Below are positions 45,601 to 56,519 of a DNA stretch of 64,000 bases, one piece after another (positions within the stretch are counted from its first letter, which is position 1; every line of letters starts with the position of its first letter). A model generated the notes under the pieces. The model was not told the origin of the DNA and did not search any database. It was given only the letters and a program-made list of their open reading frames with translations. This DNA comes from Colias croceus (Eukaryota; Arthropoda; Insecta; Lepidoptera; Pieridae): the NCBI RefSeq assembly GCF_905220415.1, contig NC_059568.1, forward strand, positions 12,462,001 to 12,526,000, written 5' to 3'. A program made the position numbers and the translations under genes.

Positions 45601-47808
45601 CCAATTAGCAGAGAATTATCTGTTAAATATGATACATACAGATTACATACAGAAAACATTTTTCATGGGTAAAAATATATAGTTCAAATTTCCCTATCAG
45701 TATTTTGAAAGTATATTCAAATTAATTCGTGGAAATACCAATTAAAAAAAACAAATTATTTTTACAGCCGAACATTGCATATATTTATATTAAAATGAAT
45801 ATCAAAATTTATTTAATACAAAAATTATTGTACTGATTTACACCTTTACACGTTTCGCCAGATTATCGACCACGGTTTTTAAAACTCGAATCTCTAATTA
45901 AATAACATTCAATAAAATCGGTACAAAGCGCTAGAATATTTTGAACCTTGAAGTCTACAGCAAATTACCATTAACTATGATTCCGTCTATAGTTACTTGC
46001 GAATTGGGATCCTTGTGAATCCGACTTTATGCAGCTTCTCGTACCCGGGAGCATAAAGCATCTTACTTGTAATAGTATTACAAAGCATTCAGAGGAACGC
46101 ATCGAAGCAAGAGTAATGACATAGTATAAATAGAAAAGTAAGTTATCTTCGAACAAAGGAACATCGCACCGTTTGTATGTACGCGGAGTGCGCGCTTGCC
46201 GACGCGCTGCCCGTTCATGTACGTACGTACGCACACAACGGCGCACGCTTCCTAATCACTATATAGTGCCACAAACTTATCTGACCCGGTGACAGTGTCA
46301 CTGATGTCGCTTTCTTTTTATTTAAACAAAATATTCCGTATGAAAAGTCTGTGAAAATGTGACATTTCAAAATGGCGGCACGTAGTTCCAGTTTTTGTCA
46401 CCGGGTCAGATAAGTTTGTGGCACTATAATCAGGTATCGGTCACGTGAGGCTGCGCCATTGCTGTGAGCGGTCGGTGTTGGTTTTTACAATTATTTAAAA
46501 TATCAATGTGACAAGTGACCCTGTGCCTCGCGGGTTTAGGTACCGTGCGCTTTAAACGCCGCGAGTTGGCATACTTCTCTCTTTATACTATGGAAATGAT
46601 ATATGAAGCTGTGAGAAGCGTACCTCGCCTTTATATTAGGAGAGGATTGATTGAGTTTCCGAATTGCACGGCATATTCATAACACTGTTACTCGTGTCGT
46701 AGAGCTATTTTGATCTCTCCCGTATCAGTTAATTTGCAAATAGTTCTAATATTCTATCACGCAATTGAAGCAATTTGATACTCAATTATAGCAAGAAGCA
46801 TCGCTATTAGTAAGCAAATTTAGTGAGATATCTACATTCTACACATTGCGCATCTTGTTATATTGAATGAATGAAATGAAACTTGATAATATGTATCTAT
46901 TATAGTTAAAGAACAAATAGCTATGTTTCTATTCATTGGAATTTATTGTTCATAGGGATTAATGTTTGTAATCAAATTTAATATTCTTTTAAAAATTTAC
47001 TTTGTTCACATTTTATAAAGTTTCTAATCTAAATATAGTAACAAGAACTACCGACTCTAAATTTATGTTCCGTAGGGTCAAGAAATTGGTTCATCACTAA
47101 TAAATATTAATTATCTAATAAAGGAGTCTTTAAATGTAATAGTGATTTACTCAAAATGCGCTTTTTATATTTCTTTTCAATTTCTGCTGCCAATCGAAGC
47201 CCTTTACAAAGATGAAAGGACCCAGCCAGACTAAAATAGCTTCATTTAATAGATACCTTTAATACTGTAAGTAATTATATTTGCTATTGGATGCGAAATT
47301 ATTTCCTCATCGATATTATAATAAGAGTATGGATGTGCTTCAATATATTTTTTTTTTTTACAAAAAATTAACTGTCTTCCGAAGGACAGACTTGGTCAAC
47401 ATATTAATAAAATCAACCGGAAGGCACTAGTTTTTAAAGGAAAAAGAATTGTTAAATCAGTTCACACAGTCAAAATTCTGAGGTAAGAAACCCCCAAAAA
47501 ATAAAGTCGAATCGCAAACCTCTTATGAAGTTGGATGCAAATAATATAATAAAAAGAACATAAACGACTTACATCTCTACCTCTTCTCTAACGTACCTAC
47601 TAAAATCTTTATCACCTGAATCTAAACAACTTTTATGAACTACCTCTGGATGTTGTGATAAATATGCCTCCTGTTCAAGCTGCATTGTCACACCCAGCCG
47701 CGCGGTGCATTCCTTCTGACAAGGCGTGAGTGCATCTTCGTCATGATGCAGTAGCCCTTCAGGCAATAAGTCTAATGGTGTTCCTTTCACCACTTTCCTT
47801 AACGGCAT
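39675..47808 (-). CDS. Seven-exon protein with RIIalpha-like segment (possible axonemal/PKA-anchoring protein)
   Basis: Exons on the - strand: 47808-47573, 45166-44995, 43017-42837, 41434-41183, 40826-40752, 40319-40204, 39869-39675. All junctions keep frame (1,227 nt, 408 residues), which strongly supports the model. EAYLSQHPEV (about 47-56) and then IRALLEIFVGKI and KGILKEAAEHFT (about 85-114) resemble the RIIalpha dimerisation/docking fold of small ciliary proteins such as RIIAD1, with an insertion of about 25 residues. Proline-rich repeats IPTPEV, IPTPEP and TPPTPK occur in exons 3, 4 and 6. Exon 4 is acidic and probably helical; exon 5 is very basic (EKRMRKKMKRTLRRL). The C-terminus is Ser/Lys-rich. 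No signal peptide or membrane segment is seen. The first intron holds a MITE and another intron a SINE. The overall protein is not recognised, and the ciliary role is inference from the RIIalpha-like part. The exon 5 donor (GTTATT) is weak. Confidence 0.78.
40481..40660 (-). mobile_element. Degenerate Helitron-like element
   Basis: The CTAG end with ATTTCGCCCGCGGTCTTGCC next to it marks the 3' terminus. The 5' end is not clear. It lies in intron 5 of the RIIalpha-like gene. Confidence 0.5.
41474..41661 (-). mobile_element. tRNA-derived SINE, full-length
   Basis: On the - strand an A-box-like segment (TATAGTGGTTGGCGCGTGAG) and a B box (GGGTTCGATTCCC) head the element, followed by the same body as at 14734. 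TAATAAGAAAAA flanks both ends (from 41463 and from 41662). It lies in intron 3 of the RIIalpha-like gene. Confidence 0.82.
42007..42149 (-). mobile_element. Short Helitron-like element
   Basis: On the - strand it starts A|TCTATAATACTACAATATTA and ends GTGCGAAGCTAG|T. It is short and has no coding capacity. Confidence 0.6.
43035..44973. other. Intron 2 of the RIIalpha-like gene
   Basis: AT-rich with no recognised gene. Short open frames on both strands show no known motif. Confidence 0.4.
46262..46428. mobile_element. 167-bp MITE with 33-bp inverted ends
   Basis: TATAGTGCCACAAACTTATC...CCCGGTGACA at 46262 is repeated exactly inverted, ending at 46428. The terminal TA bases suggest a Tc1/mariner-class MITE. 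The interior contains AAAATGGCGGCACGTAG. It lies in intron 1 of the RIIalpha-like gene. Confidence 0.8.
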
Positions 47809-48563
47809 TTTTAATATGAAAGTGTTTATAAAATAAATAGGTATAGATAATAATGTGATTTATTTATGTTAATATAAATGGATATTTTGAAGAATTATGT
47901 GTTTGTGATGTTTGTCAATACGAATTGCTATGTGACAATCGATGTCGTAATCGTTTATTTTATTTCTAATCTATACCTCTCTATTACATAAAAATATAAA
48001 AAGGTTTTAGAAGTTAATTTATAATTAGCATTTAATTATTTCATAGTTAATGAACAAACCATAGGAACAAACTGTGGAACAAACACATTTTAATCGTTTT
48101 CCAACTAAAATTTGACTTTTCAAATGCGAAACATTAAGGAATGTTCACATTAAGTATACCAAAATTCAACAAAAATGTGTTTACATACATTAAGTACATT
48201 TTTACCATCAACCCCAAAATACAAACTTCTACCCACGTGCACATGTACACATTTAATTAAAGTCACAGATCATTTCGGTTACCGTGACAAATAAAATATA
48301 GCTTATAAGCCAACAAACGTATAATACTGGCAGTCCAAACCCCTGCCCGATTATTTGTAGTTCTAATCCAATATTGCATTTTGCGGATACAGCCCCAGCT
48401 CCCCTTGAATTCTTTTAATGAATCGTCGTTTGATTGTGCGCTGGTAATGTATGATGTGTGAGCACAAGTGACATGTAATCCTTTATGCCATTTATATTGG
48501 TCATATCCTGGGCTCTGGACTATGATACTTGTTAAACAACAGAATGGTCAAGGGTCTGTGCTA
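47809..48563. other. Upstream region of the RIIalpha-like gene
   Basis: It should contain the promoter of the - strand gene that starts at 47808. No clear TATA or initiator motif can be singled out in this AT-rich DNA. Confidence 0.35.
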
Positions 48564-48755
48564 TCACTACATAGTATAAAACAAAGTCGCTTTCTCTGTC
48601 CCTATGTCCCTTTGTATTCCTTAATCTTTAAAACTACGCAACGGATTTTGACGCGGTTTTTTAAATAGATAGAGTGATTGAAGAGGAAGGTTTTAGTAGG
48701 TATATAATTTATTAGGTTTTAGATAAAGCGGGCGAAGCCGCGGGCGGTAAACTAG
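48564..48755 (+). mobile_element. Helitron-like element
   Basis: The possible start is A|TCACTACATAGTATAAAACA; the end is GGGCGAAGCCGCGGGCGGTA then AACTAG|T. The inner text (CGCTTTCTCTGTCCCTATGT, GGATTTTGACGCGGTTTT) is typical of such lepidopteran elements. Confidence 0.6.
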
Positions 48756-49617
48756 TTAGATTATATTAATTGATGATTGTTAGATAATGATGCATGATCT
48801 CTCATTTAAAGAAAAATTGATGGTTCTTTACCGAAAAAAGCTCAACCCAAAATAAAAGCTTGAAATGTAAAAATATTATTTCCATAGATTGAATTCGCGT
48901 AAAGATCCTTGTTACAGGTAACAGCTTGTTAACAATTTATAAAAAAAACCTTTTATTGCTACTTTGTACATCTACAGTATTACATGGCCAACATTTAAAT
49001 TTTAAATATTATCTAATGAAAATTAAATCTAGTAAATTTATTCTTGCTTTTTAAGCCGGTATTATTTATTTCATACAAGCTTGCATTCCAAGTAACAAGT
49101 CTCTGAGGTTTATATAATATCTAAGGGTTGAACAAATAAAAAGAAACAACGTGGTTTCGCAATACTTTTGCTATTTTATACTATAATGCAGGTTAGGGGC
49201 CGACCCCGCTGTATAGAGATCAATATACTCGTGATATTGCAAGATATTAATTATCTTCTTACTTCCGAATCATGTACTGTTTTGTTTAGATCTTGTTATG
49301 ATACTTTTATTTCGTTTGCAACCAGTTATGGTTAGTTTTATGAAACATCTTATACGCTTTTACTTGAACTTTAAAAAAAGTTTACACAAAACAATAAAGT
49401 AATGTAATGTTCATGTGTAAAATAAACAGAGTTTTGACAAAAACTGGTTTTGTATTATATTTACAAACTTTTATATTTTTTGAAGTGCAAACAAACACCA
49501 AAAATCCGAGCACTGAGGCACAAAGTGGGCACAAACGTCCGCTAAAAGCACCACAACCACAATAGGTAACGCGACGTACCTTGAATAACAAAACTGCACA
49601 CAAAAATTTATAGAATA
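48756..49617. other. Unassigned AT-rich DNA
   Basis: No gene or clear repeat. An 89-codon - strand frame (49382-49651) runs into the neighbouring mobile element and is probably chance. Confidence 0.4.
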
Positions 49618-49792
49618 CTAGCGGTCCGCCCCGGCTTTGCCCGTGGTACATATGAAAAATAGATGTTGGCCGATTCTCAGACTTACCCGATATGCACAGA
49701 AAATTTCATGAGAATCGGTCAAGCCGTTTCGGAGGAGTATGCAGACTAACATTGTGACACGAGAATTTTATATATAAGAATTTTTGTTTGCT
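49618..49792 (-). mobile_element. Short Helitron-like element
   Basis: On the - strand it ends CAAAGCCGGGGCGGACCGCTAG|T. Its 5' part (TTATATATAAAATTCTCGTG, then TCACAATGTTAG) resembles the head of the element at 1840. Confidence 0.65.
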
Positions 49793-50119
49793 CTATGGAA
49801 GCATTTTTTTTTGTTTTATAAAAGCTTAGAACATCAAGATACCTAAGTGTTAAAAGTAACAAATTATTGCTAGTTCTGCTTGGCCCGGATTTCGAGCGAG
49901 CGTTGCATTATGGCGTCTGAAATTTATCCTCACCGCCCAAACTTTGTGGAGCAATTGTAACTTATTCTACACCAGTTTTAGGCCATTCTGAACAAGAACT
50001 CGATCAGCGAACCCACTTTCCCACTAAATTAAATTTACAGGATACAAAAGCTTGAGCATATAAACGTGCTATTTTAGTTGTTATCTAAATGAAAACGAAA
50101 TCAGAATAGAAAGAAATGT

Positions 50120-50125
50120 TTTATT
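50120..50125 (-). terminator. Poly(A) signal AATAAA
   Basis: AATAAA on the - strand lies 67 bp past the stop codon of the ATP synthase beta gene. Confidence 0.5.
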
Positions 50126-50191
50126 AGAACACACAGGAGTTGTCGTATTATTATTAATTAATGGGAAAAAGTTATAATTTATGCACGATTT

Positions 50192-51979
50192 TTAGGACTT
50201 CGCTAAGGATTGCGATTTCGCAATAACATCTTCAATAGTGCCCACCATGTAAAAAGCTGCTTCTGGAATGTGATCCAGTTCTCCACCTAAAATTCTTTTA
50301 AACCCTTTAATTGTTTCTTCTAATTTAACCATTTTGCCAACATGGCCAGTGAAAACTTCAGCTACTTGGAAAGGCTGAGAAAGAAATCGTTGGATTTTAC
50401 GAGCACGAGCTACTGTAAGCTTATCGTCTTCGGATAATTCATCCATACCTAATATAGCAATAATATCTTGTAACGACTTGTAATCTTGTAATATTTTCTG
50501 GACTCCTCTCGCAACTCCATAGTGTTCAGGGCCGATTATATTTGGGTCCATGACTCTCGATGTAGAATCCAAGGGATCAACAGCTGGATATACTCCCAAT
50601 TCAGCAATGGCGCGCGATAGTACCGTCGTAGCGTCCAAATGAGCGAATGTAGTCGCTGGAGCAGGATCAGTTAAATCATCAGCTGGGACATAAACAGCCT
50701 GTACACTTGTAATAGAGCCCGTTGTTGTTGTTGTTATTCGCTCTTGCATCGTACCCATGTCAGTAGCTAGCGTTGGTTGATAGCCTACTGCAGACGGAAT
50801 ACGACCAAGTAAAGCTGATACTTCAGAACCAGCTTGGGTAAATCTGAAGATATTGTCCACGAATAACAAAACATCTTGGCCCTCTTTGTCTCTAAAATGC
50901 TCAGCTAATGTCAACCCTGTTAAAGCAACACGAGCCCTTGCTCCAGGCGGTTCATTCATCTGCCCATAAACTAAAGCTACCTTAGACTGTTTATAGTCAT
51001 CTTTAATTACCCCACCAACTTTCATCTCATTATACAAATCGTTACCTTCACGCGTGCGTTCTCCTACACCAGCAAATACAGAAAATCCACCATGTGCTTT
51101 GGCAACGTTGTTAATAAGTTCCATAATGAGCACTGTTTTACCCACACCTGCACCACCAAATAGTCCAATCTTACCACCTTTGACATATGGCGCTAATAAA
51201 TCGACTACTTTTATACCAGTGACAAGAATTTCTTGTTCAACTGACATTTCTACAAACGGAGGTGCATCTGCATGAATTGGTGCAAACTGATCTGTTTGAA
51301 TTGGTCCACGTTCATCTATAGGTTCACCTATAACGTTAATTATTCTACCTAAAAGAGGCTCACCGACGGGAATTGTTATGGGTGCTCCTGTATCTACGAT
51401 AGGTTGGCCTCGCACTAAACCTTCCGTACCATCCATAGCTATTGTACGACATGTATTTTCTCCTAGATGTTGTGCCACCTCAAGAATCAAACGTGGTTTC
51501 CGACCGGGAACCTCAAGAGCGTTTAAAATTGGTGGCAATTCTTTATCAAATTGTACATCGACAACCGCACCAATAACTGCTATAATTTTTCCCTTCGCTC
51601 CACCTGCAGCTGATTTGGGTGCTATTCCAGTAAATGCCGAATCTGATGATTTCTTGGGTGGTTTTTCGGCCTTATTATCTTCAGGTTTTTTGGAGCTTGT
51701 AGAATATTTTGCGTAAGGACTGTTTAAATATACACATGCGCCAATTTTTGCGAGTGTTTTTCTGGAGGTACTGGTAGCCTTATTGTTACCTAAACCATTT
51801 ATGTTTAATTTTTTCAGTTCTTTACTTGCATTCGCTTTGTTCGAATTAGAAGAAGAAATATCGGAGTCAATTTTCTTAATTGTTTTCGAATTAAAGCGCT
51901 TGTTAATATTGTTAAATAGTTGGATTCCATCTTTCACTTTACAATACTCAAATATTGGTTTAGATAATATTAAAGACAT
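50192..51979 (-). CDS. Mitochondrial ATP synthase F1 subunit beta, intronless paralogue
   Basis: This is the catalytic subunit of the mitochondrial F1Fo-ATP synthase, which makes ATP from ADP and phosphate in the matrix. Residues from about 128 on match the family throughout: beta-barrel start GKIIAVIGAVVDVQFDKELP, Walker A GGAGVGKT (275-282), catalytic Glu in GERTREGNDLY (Glu307), Walker B LLFVDNIFRF (371-380), PSAVGYQPTL (396-405) and DELSEDD (513-519). The catalytic core looks intact. The frame is uninterrupted over 595 codons, whereas typical animal genes for this protein have introns and encode about 520 residues. The first about 127 residues are a Ser/Asn/Lys-rich leader, much longer than a normal transit peptide. 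Small changes include TTTTTGS where the usual sequence has TTTKKGS. Together this suggests an old retrocopy that stayed functional, comparable to the testis ATPsynbetaL of Drosophila; that parallel is inference. Confidence 0.95.
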   Translation of the reverse strand: MSLILSKPIFEYCKVKDGIQLFNNINKRFNSKTIKKIDSDISSSNSNKANASKELKKLNINGLGNNKATSTSRKTLAKIGACVYLNSPYAKYSTSSKKPEDNKAEKPPKKSSDSAFTGIAPKSAAGGAKGKIIAVIGAVVDVQFDKELPPILNALEVPGRKPRLILEVAQHLGENTCRTIAMDGTEGLVRGQPIVDTGAPITIPVGEPLLGRIINVIGEPIDERGPIQTDQFAPIHADAPPFVEMSVEQEILVTGIKVVDLLAPYVKGGKIGLFGGAGVGKTVLIMELINNVAKAHGGFSVFAGVGERTREGNDLYNEMKVGGVIKDDYKQSKVALVYGQMNEPPGARARVALTGLTLAEHFRDKEGQDVLLFVDNIFRFTQAGSEVSALLGRIPSAVGYQPTLATDMGTMQERITTTTTGSITSVQAVYVPADDLTDPAPATTFAHLDATTVLSRAIAELGVYPAVDPLDSTSRVMDPNIIGPEHYGVARGVQKILQDYKSLQDIIAILGMDELSEDDKLTVARARKIQRFLSQPFQVAEVFTGHVGKMVKLEETIKGFKRILGGELDHIPEAAFYMVGTIEDVIAKSQSLAKS

Positions 51980-52689
51980 ATTTTTAACGTGTAAAATATA
52001 AATTGTTAGATTTTATGACAAATGTCATTCATTTTATATTTTAATTATTGTTGTCTAGTTTTGTCACATTTTAAATAAGGTTCGTGTGTAAAATAATAAC
52101 CATAGAACGTTGCCATAGACATACAAATCGCTTATCAATACATATAATAAAATTCTAGAAAAGTGGTGTCTGTACAATGAAAATATGTAAAAAAAAATTA
52201 GCGGGGGTTATTATTAAATCGATCCCAAACCTAAAACTGTAGTTAAAAATTTTTTTGTCTGTTTGTCTGTTTGTCCGTTTGTCTGTTTGTCTGTATGTTT
52301 GAACACGCTAATCTCAGAAACGGCTTATCCGATTTAGATGCGGTTTTCACTAATATATTGTGGTAATCTTCATTTAACATTTAGTGTTTATTTCATGTCA
52401 ATCGGTTCATAAATAAAAAAGTTATGACCATTTAAGTACTCACGGCGAACATTTGCTAAGGCATTCTATGGTACACTATACAGTGTACGATAAAACGTAA
52501 GTTATCTGTTATACGCTACAGTTATGTCCAAGTGATCATATTATCAAAAGTCCCCAAGGGTGGGGGGGTAAGCTGAGGTAGTAGGGGGGAGGGGTCAAAT
52601 TAAAATTATACTTATTTCTAGGTAAATTTTATACATAAAATATCCTTTAAGTTATGTCGTATTATATTTATAAACCCCAGATGCAAAAA

Positions 52690-53400
52690 TATGGGTGATA
52701 AGTGTTTGACCGCTATGTGTGTGTATCTGTTTGTGCCACCGTAGCTCGCTAGCAGGTAATCCGAATTAGATGATGTTTTTTTTGGTAGGCAGCATATTTT
52801 CCGACGCTGGTTCTTAAATAAACTGTATCAAAATCGGTTCATCCATTTATTGTACCTAGGTATATAGGGGTTAAAGTGGGAATGAGAATAACTAAAGTTG
52901 TCGAATATACTTTAGTGATATATTAAATGAAAGTGAACGACCTATCAGTAAAAATAAGTCAAATTTTATCAAAATCGGTTCATCCATTTATTTGATATAG
53001 GTATAAAAGTGGTAGGTAATAAAAAAAGTGAATTTTGACTCAAGTGACATATGAAATGAAAGGGCATGACGTGTAAAGTATAATTAGACATATTTAATCG
53101 AAATCGGTTCATCCATTTACTATTCCTATAAATAGGTATAAGTGGGAATGAAAGAAACGAATGTTGTCAAATATACCTTAGTGATATATCAAATGAATGT
53201 GCATAACGGGCGAATTACAATTAGTAATGTTTTTTCGAAATCGGTTCATCCGTTTATTACATTTTAGGGGCACTTTAGGGGTGACAGTGGTTAGATAAAT
53301 AAACCAAATGGAGCATCAAACGATAAGATATGACGTGTACATATAGCCAGGTACAATTAGATAATATTATTTACATCAAAATCGGTTCTGCCATTTACTA
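52690..53400 (+). repeat. Degenerate tandem repeat, about 140 bp per unit, about 5 units
   Basis: ATCGGTTCATCCATTTA or a close variant recurs at about 52833, 52974, 53102, 53240 and 53382, a spacing of 128-142 bp. Between these points the units share GTGGGAATGA and TAGTGATATATYAAATGAA-like text. A further ATCGGTTCAT lies at 52401. Confidence 0.75.
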
Positions 53401-53709
53401 GAGACGGAAAGGGAAGGTTTGAAAGTCTGTGAAAGAAGAGGGGGATAGGGGAGCGAGAGGACAGCCACACCCTGGAAATTTTGAACTCTTCTCAAAGCCA
53501 CATAGGCCTGGCCCTTGGCAATTTTTTTTCTTAAATATACCACTTCTTTTGCCACTGTGGTCCAAATTTATGCACGGTTACGGCCCAACAAGATGTCAAG
53601 GAGCAACAAACTTATAGATATTATCAATATGATGTAGGAATGTATTATGGAGGTAGAAGTAGGTCTCGCTCACTTGAAAATATTACATGAAAATAAGAAG
53701 TCGAAGTTT

Positions 53710-53973
53710 AAAATTAAAATAAAACCCAACGCAACGAAGGAAAAGGAATAAATAATTTTACAAACTTCCCGACGATCTTTAAAATTAAGTACCATAATAA
53801 AAAAATATATATATATATATAAGAGATATTATGATAATGTGGTATAGCAGCCCCGACGACTTTGTTTTTTTTATTATATTTATTTTTAAAGATCCTCGGG
53901 AAGTTTGTGAAATTATTTATTCCTCTTTCTATGCACTTTTCTTCGTTGCGTTGAGTTTTTTTTAATTTAATTT
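53710..53973. repeat. Inverted repeat around an (AT)n loop
   Basis: The left arm (about 53710-53785, AACCCAACGCAACGAAGG...ACAAACTTCCCGA) and the right arm (about 53883-53973, TCGGGAAGTTTGTGAAATTA...TTCGTTGCGTTGAG) pair imperfectly. The loop holds an (AT)n run at 53806-53820. Confidence 0.7.
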
Positions 53974-54004
53974 TTATTGAACGGTCTATACGGTTTAGTT
54001 ACTG

Positions 54005-55167
54005 CAGGCGTGAGACAGGAAAGATAAGAGCGCTAAGATAAACGTCAAAACGCAAAGGAATAGAATCCGCTATCGATAATAATTGTCATAAGCGTTGTTT
54101 TGCTAAGGATTTGTTCACCCTACCAACGACGACGACGACCACGAACAAAATTTTCATCCAGTCGCAATTTAACAAAATTGTGCTAAACACAATTAAAAAT
54201 CAATTATTAAAATTTCCAGTCGTTCTGGTGATTGGAATTTTTATTTTTGAGATCAACGATGAATGAAAAAATAGATTTTTCGTAGAAACAGTGGCTCCTA
54301 GAAAAAAATGTATGTGTAGTTTTTTAAAGATAATTTTATAATCTACAATTTTGGTAAAAGTTAAGGAGGAAACGATTAACTTACCGTCTCGGCGAAATTC
54401 GCAAGAAACCTATTTTTCTATTAATAGTCCTCGAATTTTGTTTTTTTTCTTTCGGAGTACCGGTATGACGGTAAATTTTAACATATTATTTTGAACCAAT
54501 TTTGTCAGGATGAAAATTTTGGTCTTGGTCGTCGTCGTCGTTGGTAGTGTGACCGAACCATTACTAAAATATCATGAGCTTATGTTAAAAATTATCGATA
54601 GCAGTTTCTATTCCTTAGCGTTATTCTATTCTCTGACATTAGTCTCGGCCTGCGACTATCGCTAATTTTTGTCATAAACTCATGATATTTTAGTAATGAC
54701 GGCGATGACTACGACCAAAATTGTCCTCCAGACAAAATTAGTTCAAAATAAAATATTAAAATTTACCGTCATACTGGTATTCGGAAAGAAAAACAATTCG
54801 AGGACAATTAATATAAAAATTGGTACCTTTTACCAAAATTGTAGATCATAATATTATCTACAAAAAACTTCAAATACATTTTTTTTCTAGGAGCCACCGT
54901 TTCTACGAAAAATCTATTTTTTCATTCATTGATCTCAAAAAAAATTTCCAAGCACCAGAACGACAGGTAATTTTAATTTTTTATTCTAATTGTGTTTTGC
55001 ACAATTTTATTAAATTGCGACTGGATGAAAATTTTATTCGTGGTCGTCGTCGTCGTTGGTAGGGTGAACAAATCCTTAGCAAAACATCATACGCTTATGT
55101 CAATTAGTATCTATCGATAGCGGATTCTATTCCTTTACGTTTTGACGTTTGTCTCGGCACTCAGTTG
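54005..55167. repeat. 1.16-kb nested palindrome with four CGACGACGACGACC modules
   Basis: The two halves are imperfect inverted repeats about a centre near 54640. Outer text such as AGGAATAGAATCCGCTATCG (about 54056) returns as its complement near 55118, and GAATGAAAAAATAGATTTTT near 54263 returns near 54912. Each half is itself a fold-back: CGACGACGACGACC near 54127 pairs with GGTCGTCGTCGTCG near 54525, and the right half repeats this with a degenerate copy (54699-54718) and one near 55041. No coding frame is convincing. Confidence 0.8.
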
Positions 55168-55455
55168 CTGCACAATATATTGTCAAAAGCATCCATACAA
55201 GGAAGGAAGGTAAATAAATTTGCTCTTCTCCCTCCTGGTGCCTAAAAAATAATATGACATAATTTAAAATAAATTTTACGTAGAAAATTAATTAGGCATT
55301 TATTTTTTTTTTTTTTAGATCAGTTTAGTATTTAAATTTTACTAACAGTTCTTTTAATTATTTATGTTAGGACGTGGTTATTCAATAAAAGTTAAGTAGT
55401 AGGTAACTACTATGCAGTCACTATTCCACGCGGACGAAGTCGCGGGCACAGCTAG

Positions 55456-56519
55456 TATTGAAATAAAATTATGGTAGCTGAAATACATGAAATACTAAAA
55501 CGGGAAATAAATTAATCTTATAAATTAATGAAGCTGAAAAAAATATGTCTGCCAAAATAATATCACTCAATAAATTGAATATTAGTTTAACAACTTATTA
55601 CCTAACAATAATATTATCAATTATCATACAACTTAAATACGTGTTAAATACAGTCATCATATTAAATGTTAAAACAGTTTAATTACTGAGCGTGTTCTAA
55701 ATAACCAAGAGACAGTCCATATTATAATAGTTTGTAACAAAAACGTATTTATTTATTGAATCATAAGACCATTAAAGTAATTAAAGTTGTTTAAAATTAG
55801 TTTTCAAAGCTATCAAGTCTAAGAGGAGTCCCATACAATAGACCGTTGACCAATAGGAGCCACGAAGGGCGAAACGGGTCAATAGTTCGTTCTTACCTTT
55901 AATTTTTGATGAGGACTATTTCGTAGTGCGTATACGAGAGGGGCCATCACACAGCTGAAGCCGTATGCGTGTAACTCATCTACGCATGACTTTTATAATC
56001 GTACACAAATATTGATTTTAATTTTACGATATCAATCACTTACAAAAACAGTAAAGAACCATGGACATAAAACTGTTAATCGAATTAATTTAATTTTGCT
56101 TTTTTATGCTAGAATTAAAATCTTCCCCTTTAATCTTGCTAAGCCCTTTGAATAATTAAGAGCTGCTAATAATAAGTCGAAGAAAGCTTAATAACGTTAT
56201 GCATATTTCACTAACTAATTTGGCTGGTCGTGTCGATCCAATTATACGAATATAGCCCTGCAGCGTGCGGCCCTGTACTTAGTTTCATTTTTAATATGCA
56301 CCCCAATGTTCGTATTGATATATGGATACAAGATTTAATCATTTGTTTGGTGTATAAGTACTCTAAATAAAGGAAAATAGAAATATATAAAAATGCCTGG
56401 GATAAACATATCTGATTTAATATTCTGTTCAATGAGAAGGTATAGAAAATGTTATAAAATAGATTACTTACTATTGAACTGAACTCGAGTTCGATTTCAT
56501 AGAACTTCTGTATATGGAA
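55456..56519. other. Unassigned AT-rich DNA
   Basis: No gene or clear repeat seen. Confidence 0.4.

Larger units (their letters stand above)
52135..55455 (+). mobile_element. 3.3-kb Helitron-like element with internal tandem repeats and palindrome
   Basis: The head (A|TCAATACATATAATAAAATT, AGCGGGGGTTATTATTAAAT, GTCTGTTTGTCTG tract) matches the 5' parts of 9839 and 35071. The tail (CGCGGACGAAGTCGCGGGCACAGCTAG|T) matches their 3' ends, in the same orientation. Between them lie tandem about 140-bp repeats (52690-53400), an inverted repeat (53710-53973) and a large palindrome (54005-55167). No Rep/helicase frame is present. It could be one long element, or a short one split by later insertions. 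Confidence 0.55.

Noticed and set aside
51054..52001. Three + strand open frames of 72-112 codons
   Set aside because: They are antisense shadows of the ATP synthase beta coding sequence.
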